64,000 bases of DNA, taken from the NCBI RefSeq assembly GCF_026162365.1, contig NZ_JAOANW010000005.1:310001-374000 (forward strand), read 5' to 3'. The notes beneath the pieces are model-generated. The model did no database searches. It was not told where the DNA came from and saw only the letters and a program-made list of their open reading frames with translations. This DNA is from Nitratireductor luteus. GTDB lineage: Bacteria; Pseudomonadota; Alphaproteobacteria; Rhizobiales; Rhizobiaceae. Both the position numbers and the translations under genes were made by a program. Shown here piece after piece: positions 57,794 through 64,000 of the stretch (positions within the stretch are counted from its first letter, which is position 1; each line of letters begins with the position of its first letter).

Positions 57794-57840
57794 TTTCCTT
57801 CTCCTTTCACTGCAAGCGTCGCCTGATGCGACTGCCGGAG

Positions 57841-57868
57841 GACGTGCGGCGGGAGTGCGGGTCCTACA
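57841..57868 (-). promoter_or_regulatory. weak ECF42-type promoter P4 (before the DUF899 gene)
   Basis: On the minus strand TGTAGG (57863-57868), 18-bp spacer, CGTC (57841-57844). It differs from P1-P3 by one base in the -35 box and one base in spacing, and lies 48 bp before the DUF899 ATG. Confidence 0.4.
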
Positions 57869-57893
57869 TTTTCAGGTTCGCTTTTTGGTCTTA

Positions 57894-58250
57894 TCAGTCG
57901 ACCTCGATATCGTGGGTCGCGCGGACTTCGATCGTGCCGTAGCCGACCATGGGCACCTTGGAGGCAAGGGCGATGGCTTCCTCCCGGTCCTTCGCCTCGA
58001 TCAGAAGGAAGCCCAGCAATTGTTCCTTGGATTCGGCGAAGGGACCATCGGTACTGACAATCTTGCCGCCGCGCGTGCGCAGGCAGGTCGCCCGGGAAAC
58101 CGATTCCAAGGCGTCGGAGGCGATCAAATGGCCGACTTGTTCCAGGACCTTGTCATAGGCGATGGAATCGCGGTCGAGCTTCCGCCTTTCGTCTTCCGGT
58201 AGAGCCTCGATTGCCGTTCCATCGCCGTAGACGAGACATACATACCGCAT
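57894..58250 (-). CDS. YciI/DGPF family protein (second copy)
   Basis: A 118-residue YCII-related protein with the DGPF motif (STDGPFAESKEQLLGFLLIEAKDREEAIALASKVP). It has a ferredoxin-like fold; a His-Asp pair of YciI hydrolases is not clearly kept. It is the second DGPF protein flanking the ECF42-type sigma factor and has its own TGTCGG-N17-CGTC promoter 34 bp before the start. Its role may be signalling to the sigma factor or a reaction on a reactive compound. Confidence 0.9.
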   Translation of the reverse strand: MRYVCLVYGDGTAIEALPEDERRKLDRDSIAYDKVLEQVGHLIASDALESVSRATCLRTRGGKIVSTDGPFAESKEQLLGFLLIEAKDREEAIALASKVPMVGYGTIEVRATHDIEVD

Positions 58251-58283
58251 GGGTGCCTCCCTGGTTTCCGTCTGCGGCCAGAG

Positions 58284-58310
58284 GACGGATGGCGGCAGGC
58301 TTATCCGACA
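58284..58310 (-). promoter_or_regulatory. ECF42-type promoter P2 (before the second YciI gene)
   Basis: On the minus strand: TGTCGG (58305-58310), 17-bp spacer, CGTC (58284-58287). Boxes and spacing equal those of P1 and P3. It lies in the 99-bp gap after the sigma factor gene. Confidence 0.75.
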
Positions 58311-58349
58311 TTTCTCGTTTGCAAACTGCCATTGCCAACCCCACAGCGG

Positions 58350-59615
58350 CTAACCGGCCTCCTGTCTTTTCGAGCCGTCGCCGGTCAGCCGGTCGATATG
58401 CTGCCGGATATGGGTTGCCTCGGCTGGTGTGCGGGCCAACGATATGGCCTTGTCGAAAGAGATGCGGGCGTCGTTTCCCCGGCCAAGCTCCATGAGCAGC
58501 GCGCCGCGCAGTCCGTGGAAGTAAAAGTAGTTCGACAGCCTTTCCTCAAGCGGTTCGACAAGTTCGAGCGCGGGGGCCGCCCCATGGGCCTTGAAGACGG
58601 CGACGGCGCGGTTGAGCGTGACGACCGGGGACGGCTGGAGGCGCTCGAGCATGCGGTAGAGCAGTTCGATCTCCTGCCAGTCCGTGTCCTTCGGAGCCTT
58701 GGCGTGGGCATGAAGAGCGGCGATGGCGGCCTGGATCTGATAGGGACCGGGCTCGCGGTGGCGCATCGCCTTGTCGACCAAGGCGATGCCCTCGGCGATG
58801 AAATTGCTGTTCCACAGGGAGCGGTCCTGATCCTCCAGAAGGACGATCTGGCCATCTTCATCGAGGCGCGCAGGGGTGCGCGCATGGTTGAGGAGCATAA
58901 GGGCCAGAAGCCCCATGATCTCCGGCTCGGTCGGGAAAAGCCGCAGCAGGAGGCGGGCAAGGCGGATGGCCTCGTCGCATAGCTGCGTCTTGATGTGCGC
59001 CTCGCCGCCGCTGGCCGAATAGCCCTCGTTGAAGACGAGATAGATCATGGCGGCCACCGCGCCCAAGCGTTCGGCGCGTTCGGCCGGGCCCGGCGTGGCG
59101 TAGGGGATATTGGCATCGGCAACGCGGCGCTTGGCGCGGGTGATGCGTTGTTCCACCGCTTTTTCATTGGCGAGGAAGGCGCTGGCGATCTCGCGCACGG
59201 AAAGGCCCGAGACGATGCGCAAGGCGAGCGCGATCTGCTGGGTGGCGGGAAGGTCAGGGTGGCAGCAGATGAACATGAGGCGCAGAATGTCGTCGCGGTA
59301 ATGGGCGTCGTCCAGCCGCTCGGCCATGCCTGCCTCCGCGTCGTCGAGGTCTGACAGGACGTCGTCGGACGGGAGCTGCGTGTTGCGCGCATCGCGGCGC
59401 ACGGCGTCGAGGGCGGCGTTGCGCCCGACGAAGATGAGCCACGCGGCCGGATCGCGCGGCGGGCCCTTTTCGGGCCAGTTCTTCATGGCGCGCAGGCAGG
59501 CCTCCTGGAAGGCTTCTTCGGCCCGGTCGAGATCACGGAAATAGCGCAGCAGCGCGGCCATGGCCTGGGGGCGGGCCGCCGCGAGCGCTTTCTCGATCCA
59601 GGCAATATCGTTCAT
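58350..59615 (-). CDS. ECF42-type RNA polymerase sigma factor with C-terminal extension
   Basis: A 421-residue sigma factor of the group ECF42 (DUF6596 proteins). Sigma region 2 lies at about residues 10-80 (RDLDRAEEAFQEACLRAMKNWP), region 4 at about 110-165 (LALRIVSGLSVREIASAFLANEKAVEQRITRAKRRV), and the long TPR-like C-terminal extension of about 230 residues contains the group's DQDRSLWN motif. ECF42 factors have no anti-sigma factor; the extension controls activity. It overlaps the upstream YciI gene by 4 bp, so both share promoter P1, which matches the ECF42 consensus and implies autoregulation. Confidence 0.92.
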   Translation of the reverse strand: MNDIAWIEKALAAARPQAMAALLRYFRDLDRAEEAFQEACLRAMKNWPEKGPPRDPAAWLIFVGRNAALDAVRRDARNTQLPSDDVLSDLDDAEAGMAERLDDAHYRDDILRLMFICCHPDLPATQQIALALRIVSGLSVREIASAFLANEKAVEQRITRAKRRVADANIPYATPGPAERAERLGAVAAMIYLVFNEGYSASGGEAHIKTQLCDEAIRLARLLLRLFPTEPEIMGLLALMLLNHARTPARLDEDGQIVLLEDQDRSLWNSNFIAEGIALVDKAMRHREPGPYQIQAAIAALHAHAKAPKDTDWQEIELLYRMLERLQPSPVVTLNRAVAVFKAHGAAPALELVEPLEERLSNYFYFHGLRGALLMELGRGNDARISFDKAISLARTPAEATHIRQHIDRLTGDGSKRQEAG

Positions 59616-59998
59616 CCGGCAAGCTCTATTTTTTCGGGCAATTCGCCCGTGTTGAAAATGCGCAAGGGGCGAATTTCGAAGGTGCAGGATTCGCCCTCCT
59701 TCATCCGCTTGGCGAAGTCGATCACTTCTTCCAAGTTCCTGCAGTCGACGATGTAGAAGCCAAGGAGCTGTTCCTTGGTCTCAGCGAACGGCCCGTCGAT
59801 GACGATCTGCTCGTTGCCCGATGCGCGAATGGTGGTGGCTGCGGTGGTGGGCACGAGACGGATGGAGGGGCCCATTCGACCCTCGTCCACGAGGGCCTGC
59901 TGGACCTTCTGACGCTTTGCCAGGACCGCATCGTCCTCTTCCTTGGTCCAGGATTCGACGACGTCCTCGTCATGGTAGCAAAGGATAGCGTAGAGCAT
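59612..59998 (-). CDS. YciI/DGPF family protein coupled to the sigma factor
   Basis: A 128-residue YCII-related protein: MLYAILCYHDEDVVESW at the start and VIDGPFAETKEQLLGFYIVDCRNLEEVIDFAKRMK with the DGPF motif. The start at 59998 lies behind AGGAG and 27 bp after promoter P1; its stop overlaps the start of the sigma factor gene (ATGA). Fixed pairing of DGPF proteins with ECF42 factors is a known genomic pattern. Confidence 0.92.
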   Translation of the reverse strand: MLYAILCYHDEDVVESWTKEEDDAVLAKRQKVQQALVDEGRMGPSIRLVPTTAATTIRASGNEQIVIDGPFAETKEQLLGFYIVDCRNLEEVIDFAKRMKEGESCTFEIRPLRIFNTGELPEKIELAG

Positions 59999-60024
59999 TG
60001 CTGCAATTCTCCTGTCGTTTGAAA

Positions 60025-60051
60025 GACGGGTGAGCATGCCCTATTCCGACA
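60025..60051 (-). promoter_or_regulatory. ECF42-type promoter P1 (YciI-sigma operon)
   Basis: On the minus strand: TGTCGG (60046-60051), 17-bp spacer, CGTC (60025-60028). The published ECF42 promoter has TGTCGA at -35 and CGA/TC at -10, as far as I recall, so this is a near-consensus match. It lies in the 150-bp gap to divergent pyrC. Confidence 0.78.
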
Positions 60052-60148
60052 GGGGTGGTCGAGATAGTTGTTGGAGCCATTCAGGGAACAATGAAGGTTC
60101 GATGAAACTCGAAACCGGAAAGATGTTGCGCGCGGGGCGAATCCCGTT

Positions 60149-61213
60149 ATGTCTCTCATACCCATGAAGACGCTGACCATACGAAAGCCCGACGACTGGC
60201 ACCTGCATCTGCGCGACGGCGCCGTGCTGGAGGCTGTCGCGCCGCATTCAGCCGCACATTTCGGCCGTGCCATCATCATGCCCAATCTCGTGCCGCCCGT
60301 GGTGACAGCCCGGGACGCGGCGGCCTATCGGGAGCGGATATTGGCGGCGCTGCCGGCCGGGAGCGGCTTTCAGCCGCTGATGACGCTCTACCTCACCGAA
60401 ACCACGCAAGCCGATGATGTTGAATCGGCTTTTGCCGATGGGCTCGTCCATGCGGTGAAGCTTTATCCGGCCGGCGCCACGACCAATTCACAGAGCGGCG
60501 TGCGGGATGTCGGGAAGGTCATGCCCGTTCTGGAGCGCATGGCGCATATCGGCCTACCCCTGTGCGTGCACGGGGAAGTAACCGACCCGGCGATCGACAT
60601 TTTCGACCGCGAGGCCGTGTTCATCGAACGCGTGCTGGCGCCGTTGCGGGAGCGGCTGCCGGAACTGAAGATCGTGATGGAGCACATCACGACGAAGGAC
60701 GGCGTCGAGTTTGCGCGGGCGCAGGACGAGCGCGTCGGCGCGACGATCACCACCCATCACCTGATCATCAACCGCAATGCCATTCTGGCCGGCGGCATCC
60801 GTCCGCATTACTACTGCCTGCCGGTCGCCAAGCGCGAGACGCACAGGCAGGCGCTACGGCAGGCAGCGACCTCAGGCGAGAAGCGGTTTTTCCTCGGCAC
60901 CGATTCTGCGCCGCATGTCGACAAGCTGAAGGAAACCGCCTGCGGCTGCGCCGGCATCTTCACCGCGCCCAACACCATGGCCTGCCTTGCCCATGTATTC
61001 GAGGAGGAGGGAGCACTTGACCGGCTGGAGGGCTTTGCCTCGCTCCACGGGCCTGCCTTTTACGGCTTGCCGGCCAATGAGCAGCGCTTGACGCTGGAGC
61101 GGCAGGATACGCCGATCGAGATGCCGAGAAGCATCGAAGCGGGCGGCGAGACCATCACGGTTTTCGACCCCATATTTCCCATCCACTGGAAAGTGGTGGA
61201 GAATGCTTCCTAG
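60149..61213 (+). CDS. pyrC: dihydroorotase (class II)
   Basis: Third enzyme of pyrimidine synthesis: closes carbamoyl aspartate to dihydroorotate. It is 354 residues, a zinc amidohydrolase barrel: HxH motif in [10 protein letters not shown], the carboxylated lysine in [17 protein letters not shown], metal histidines in CVHGE and TTHHLI, and the catalytic Asp in GTDSAPH. The first ATG (60149) or one 15 bp later could be the start. pyrE follows by 119 bp, so the two successive-pathway genes are adjacent. Confidence 0.97.
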   Translation: MSLIPMKTLTIRKPDDWHLHLRDGAVLEAVAPHSAAHFGRAIIMPNLVPPVVTARDAAAYRERILAALPAGSGFQPLMTLYLTETTQADDVESAFADGLVHAVKLYPAGATTNSQSGVRDVGKVMPVLERMAHIGLPLCVHGEVTDPAIDIFDREAVFIERVLAPLRERLPELKIVMEHITTKDGVEFARAQDERVGATITTHHLIINRNAILAGGIRPHYYCLPVAKRETHRQALRQAATSGEKRFFLGTDSAPHVDKLKETACGCAGIFTAPNTMACLAHVFEEEGALDRLEGFASLHGPAFYGLPANEQRLTLERQDTPIEMPRSIEAGGETITVFDPIFPIHWKVVENAS

Positions 61214-61257
61214 GCGCGCCCAATGCTGGTAGCGAAGGGCGTTTGCCTTTTTATTTT

Positions 61258-61309
61258 GCGCAATTCCGGACGAAAGACCGGTTTCCGCTTTTCCCGGAAT
61301 TGCTCTAGA
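61258..61309. repeat. dispersed palindromic repeat, family R1 (copy b)
   Basis: AATTCCGGACGAAAGACCGG (61262-61281) with GTTTCCGCTTTTCCCGGAATT (61281-61301) forms an inverted repeat with ends AATTCCGG/CCGGAATT, followed by GCTCTAGAG. It matches 3592-3640 in order and content. It lies between pyrC and pyrE. Confidence 0.78.
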
Positions 61310-61332
61310 GACGCCCAGCAGAGAGCCAGCCC

Positions 61333-62037
61333 ATGTTCGCCAATACCTTCCCCGACAAGGCACTGATCGCCGAGACAGTCGCCAAGATGCTTCTGGAAAT
61401 CAAGGCGGTGCATTTCAGGGCAGACAAGCCGTTCACCTTTACCTCCGGTATCGCGAGCCCCGTCTATATCGATTGCCGCAAGCTGATCTCCTATCCGCGC
61501 ATCCGCTCGGCGGTGATCGATTTCGGCGCGTCGGTGATCTTGCGGCAGGCGGGGTTCGAGCAGTTCGACGCGGTTGCGGGCGGCGAGACAGCGGGCATAC
61601 CGTTCGCGGCGTGGCTCGCCGACCGGCTGGGCCTGCCGATGCTTTATGTGCGCAAGAAGCCGAAGGGTTTCGGCCGCGACGCCCAGATAGAGGGCAATCT
61701 GGCCGAGGGCGCGCGGGTGCTGCTTGTGGAGGACCTGACGACCGACGGAGGCAGCAAGCTGAAATTCGCCGAGGCAGTCGGCAGGGCTGGGGCGACCGTC
61801 ACCGATACGTTCGCGGTGTTCTATTACGACATCTTTCCCGACACGCCCAAGCGCCTGGAGGCGGCGGGCATGCGGCTGCACCATCTCACGACTTGGTGGG
61901 ACATATTGGCGGTGTGCCGCAAGGAGGGGCGCTTCGACGCGCAGACGCTGGCTCAGGTGGAGAGTTTTCTTGGCGACCCGTTGAAGTGGTCGGCCGCTCA
62001 TGGCGGAGTTTCGGAGTTGAAGGCCGGCACTAGTTGA
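61333..62037 (+). CDS. pyrE: orotate phosphoribosyltransferase
   Basis: Joins orotate and PRPP to form OMP, the fifth step of pyrimidine synthesis. It is 234 residues, a type I PRTase: [25 protein letters not shown] near the N-terminus and the PRPP loop [32 protein letters not shown] is the flexible catalytic loop with its conserved lysines. It follows pyrC after a repeat element. Confidence 0.96.
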   Translation: MFANTFPDKALIAETVAKMLLEIKAVHFRADKPFTFTSGIASPVYIDCRKLISYPRIRSAVIDFGASVILRQAGFEQFDAVAGGETAGIPFAAWLADRLGLPMLYVRKKPKGFGRDAQIEGNLAEGARVLLVEDLTTDGGSKLKFAEAVGRAGATVTDTFAVFYYDIFPDTPKRLEAAGMRLHHLTTWWDILAVCRKEGRFDAQTLAQVESFLGDPLKWSAAHGGVSELKAGTS

Positions 62038-62118
62038 CGTTGACGTAAAAGTTGCTCTAACGTGCGTAGAGGTTCTGCAAGCCCAAGCGGGGCCTGCGCA
62101 GATACTGGAGGACGTGGC

Positions 62119-62997
62119 ATGTCGCGCAATGTCTCGCTCAGGGGCAAAACACTGTTCATCTCCGGCGGCAGCCGCGGCATCGGCCTGGCAATCGCGCTGC
62201 GTGCTGCGCGCGACGGCGCCAATGTGACGATCGCGGCCAAGACGGCGGAGCCGCATCCCAAGCTGCCGGGCACAATCCACACGGCCGCTGCCGACATCGA
62301 GGCAGCGGGCGGCAAGGCGCTTCCCGTATTGTGCGACATTCGCCACGAGGAGGAGGTGGCCGACGCCGTCGCAGCGACCGTCGAAGTCTTCGGCGGCATC
62401 GATATCTGCATCAACAATGCCAGCGCCATTCAGCTCACGGGCACGCTGGCGACCGACATGAAGCGCTACGACCTGATGCATCAGGTCAATACGCGCGGCA
62501 CATTCCTCGTTTCCAAAACCTGCATTCCGCATCTGAAGAAGGCGGATAATCCGCATATTCTCAATCTTGCGCCGCCGCTCGATATGAAGGCCAAATGGTT
62601 CAAGAACCACGTGGCCTACACCATGGCAAAGTTCGGCATGTCGATGTGCACGCTGGGCATGAGCGCTGAGTTCGCCCGCGACGGGATCGCCGTCAATTCG
62701 CTGTGGCCGCTGACGGCGATCGACACCGCCGCGGTGCGCAATCTCCTGGGTGGGGAGGCGATGGCCAGCATCAGCCGCTCGCCAGAGGTCATGGCCGATG
62801 CGGCCCACGCGATCCTGACGCGCCTTTCGCGCGAATGCACCGGAAATTTCTTCATCGATGAGTTGGTGCTGCGTGAGGAGGGCGTGACGGATTTCTCGAA
62901 ATACGCGCCGGGCGTCGAGGGGGCGCTGGCCGGAGATTTCTTCGTTCCTGACGAGGTTTTCGAAAAGACCGATACGAAAGTGAATGTGATCGGCTAG
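62119..62997 (+). CDS. SDR family oxidoreductase (HSDL2-like)
   Basis: A 292-residue classical-type short-chain dehydrogenase: cofactor motif SGGSRGIG (about 15-22), NNAS in ICINNASAIQ, and the YTMAK active site in HVAYTMAKFGMS, with the serine position apparently replaced (NLAPPLD), as in the hydroxysteroid dehydrogenase-like 2 group. Start 62119 follows TGGAGG. The C-terminal part contains EGALAGDFFVPDEVF, usual in this group. Substrate unknown, probably an acyl or fatty-acid derivative. Confidence 0.88.
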   Translation: MSRNVSLRGKTLFISGGSRGIGLAIALRAARDGANVTIAAKTAEPHPKLPGTIHTAAADIEAAGGKALPVLCDIRHEEEVADAVAATVEVFGGIDICINNASAIQLTGTLATDMKRYDLMHQVNTRGTFLVSKTCIPHLKKADNPHILNLAPPLDMKAKWFKNHVAYTMAKFGMSMCTLGMSAEFARDGIAVNSLWPLTAIDTAAVRNLLGGEAMASISRSPEVMADAAHAILTRLSRECTGNFFIDELVLREEGVTDFSKYAPGVEGALAGDFFVPDEVFEKTDTKVNVIG

Positions 62998-63213
62998 CTG
63001 CGCGTCTCTGGATCTCCGCTGACCCAACGCGCTTTTCCCCCAGTAATGCGTACATTGAAATTTCCACCTGAAACCACCGTTGCTGGCGGTGGTGCGGCAC
63101 TGCTTATTCAACGATCCACGGAAAGCCGGGATGCATTTCAATTCCCGTGTTGCGCTCGTGCGCAATTGCAGCCAGTATGACGATAATGGATACATTAATC
63201 GGGAGGGGATTGA

Positions 63214-64000
63214 ATGGCACCAGTGATGTTTCGGGATGTCCGCAAGTCGTTCGGACAGGTCGAAGTTCTGCATGGTGTCACGGTCGACATCGAGGAGGGA
63301 CAGTTCGTCGTCCTCGTCGGCCCATCGGGCTGCGGCAAGTCCACGCTCCTGCGCATGCTGGCGGGTCTCGAGCACATTACTTCCGGCGATATCCTGATCG
63401 GCGACAGGGTGGTGAACAAGCTGCCGCCCAAGGATCGCGACATCGCGATGGTTTTCCAGAATTACGCGCTCTATCCGCATATCACCGTAGCGGAGAACAT
63501 GGGGTTCTCGCTCAAGCTGAAGGGAGCGCCGCGCAGCGAGATCGAGGCGAAGGTGCGGCCGGCGGCAGAGATACTCGGCCTTACCCAACTACTCGGCCGC
63601 TATCCGCGCCAGCTTTCCGGCGGGCAAAGGCAGCGCGTGGCGATGGGGCGCGCGATCGTGCGCGATCCGCAGGTATTTCTCTTCGATGAGCCGTTGTCGA
63701 ACCTCGACGCCAAGCTTCGCGTTTCGATGCGCTCCGAGATCAAGAACCTGCACCAGAGGCTCAAGACGACGACGGTCTATGTGACGCACGACCAGATCGA
63801 GGCGATGACGATGGCTGACAAGATCGTCGTCATGCATGACGGCATTGTTGAACAGGTGGGGGCGCCGCTGGATCTTTACGACCGCCCCAACAATCTGTTC
63901 GTCGCCGGCTTCATAGGTTCGCCCGCCATGAACATGGTGACCGGCAAGCTCGACCCGGACAATCGGGCCTATTTTGTCAGCGGAGACGGGCAGCGGCTGA
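63214..64000 (+). CDS. ABC transporter ATP-binding protein, UgpC/MalK type (3' end outside window)
   Basis: ATPase of a sugar or glycerol-3-phosphate type ABC importer; 262 residues are visible and the frame is open at base 64000. Walker A is GPSGCGKST (about 37-45), the Q-loop is [10 protein letters not shown], the signature is [19 protein letters not shown], Walker B is [11 protein letters not shown], and the switch is [21 protein letters not shown]-terminal regulatory TOBE domain has just begun. ATG 63214 is behind GGGAGGGG. The preceding 216-bp gap (62998-63213) shows no recognised element. Permease and binding-protein genes should follow outside the window. Confidence 0.93.
   Translation, partial: MAPVMFRDVRKSFGQVEVLHGVTVDIEEGQFVVLVGPSGCGKSTLLRMLAGLEHITSGDILIGDRVVNKLPPKDRDIAMVFQNYALYPHITVAENMGFSLKLKGAPRSEIEAKVRPAAEILGLTQLLGRYPRQLSGGQRQRVAMGRAIVRDPQVFLFDEPLSNLDAKLRVSMRSEIKNLHQRLKTTTVYVTHDQIEAMTMADKIVVMHDGIVEQVGAPLDLYDRPNNLFVAGFIGSPAMNMVTGKLDPDNRAYFVSGDGQRL

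Noticed and set aside
61210-63588. 792-codon minus-strand frame across pyrE and the SDR gene
   Set aside because: It covers three well-supported plus-strand genes (pyrE, SDR, start of the ABC ATPase) and has no family similarity.
63147-63689. 180-codon plus-strand frame at the start of the ABC ATPase gene
   Set aside because: Frame-shifted shadow; the frame beginning at 63214 encodes all ABC motifs.

Overview
The window is high-GC DNA of an alphaproteobacterium, almost certainly order Hyphomicrobiales (Rhizobiales) and most like the Phyllobacteriaceae (Mesorhizobium/Nitratireductor/Aquamicrobium type). This rests on gene order that is familiar from rhizobia (greA - LPS core glycosyltransferases - lrp - trxB - lsrB-like; carB ... 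carA - yqeY - dnaG - rpoD), on families such as DUF3775, Extensin-like_C and LpsB/LpcC, and on dispersed palindromic intergenic repeats. No rRNA, tRNA, prophage, complete insertion sequence or CRISPR array was seen.

Layout. 1-9.4 kb: end of a TRAP transporter operon, a GT8 glycosyltransferase coupled to an epimerase-like SDR, an acyl-CoA thioesterase, a CBS-domain membrane protein, two tandem extensin-like proteins that look like zinc peptidases, an EamA permease and a PQQ-type sugar dehydrogenase. 9.5-17.4 kb: greA with a terminator in its leader, then an LPS-core locus (lpsB, a second glycosyltransferase, an FkbM methyltransferase on an AT-rich patch, a third glycosyltransferase), then lrp, trxB and an lsrB-like LysR gene. 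A small RNA with a CUCCUCCC loop follows at 17.5 kb. 17.6-20.9 kb: a MarR regulator with paired operators facing an EamA-wrbA operon, and a lone msrP. 21-28 kb: an EF-G paralogue, a GGDEF-EAL protein, an aspartate aminotransferase and an EAL pair whose second member is degenerate. 28-35 kb: GST, Ogt, a lytic transglycosylase lipoprotein, a DrrAB-type ABC exporter, a cupin, an isochorismatase-family hydrolase with its GlxA-type regulator, and a DUF559 protein beside a 234-bp element with terminal inverted repeats.

35.5-51.5 kb is core metabolism and information processing: carB and carA (split by a GST, a MATE pump, a zinc metallopeptidase, DUF2937 and a TadG-like protein), yqeY, dnaG and rpoD. 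51.6-54.7 kb: TetR/VOC divergent pair, GYD protein, yjbQ, hlyU-like, a nested repeat and an FKBP isomerase. 54.9-60 kb is a one-strand module built round an ECF42-type sigma factor with two YciI/DGPF proteins, a DUF899 protein, a DHA2 efflux pump and a PhnB-like VOC protein. 60.1-64 kb: pyrC, pyrE, an SDR and the start of a UgpC/MalK-type ATPase gene that runs off the window.

Most notable: three copies of the promoter pattern TGTCGG-N17-CGTC precede three genes of the ECF42 module (including the operon that encodes the sigma factor), which outlines an autoregulated regulon directly from sequence. Next are the anti-Shine-Dalgarno small RNA at 17502-17615, the greA leader terminator, the low-GC insertion in the LPS locus, and one dispersed repeat inserted inside another at 53.9-54.2 kb.
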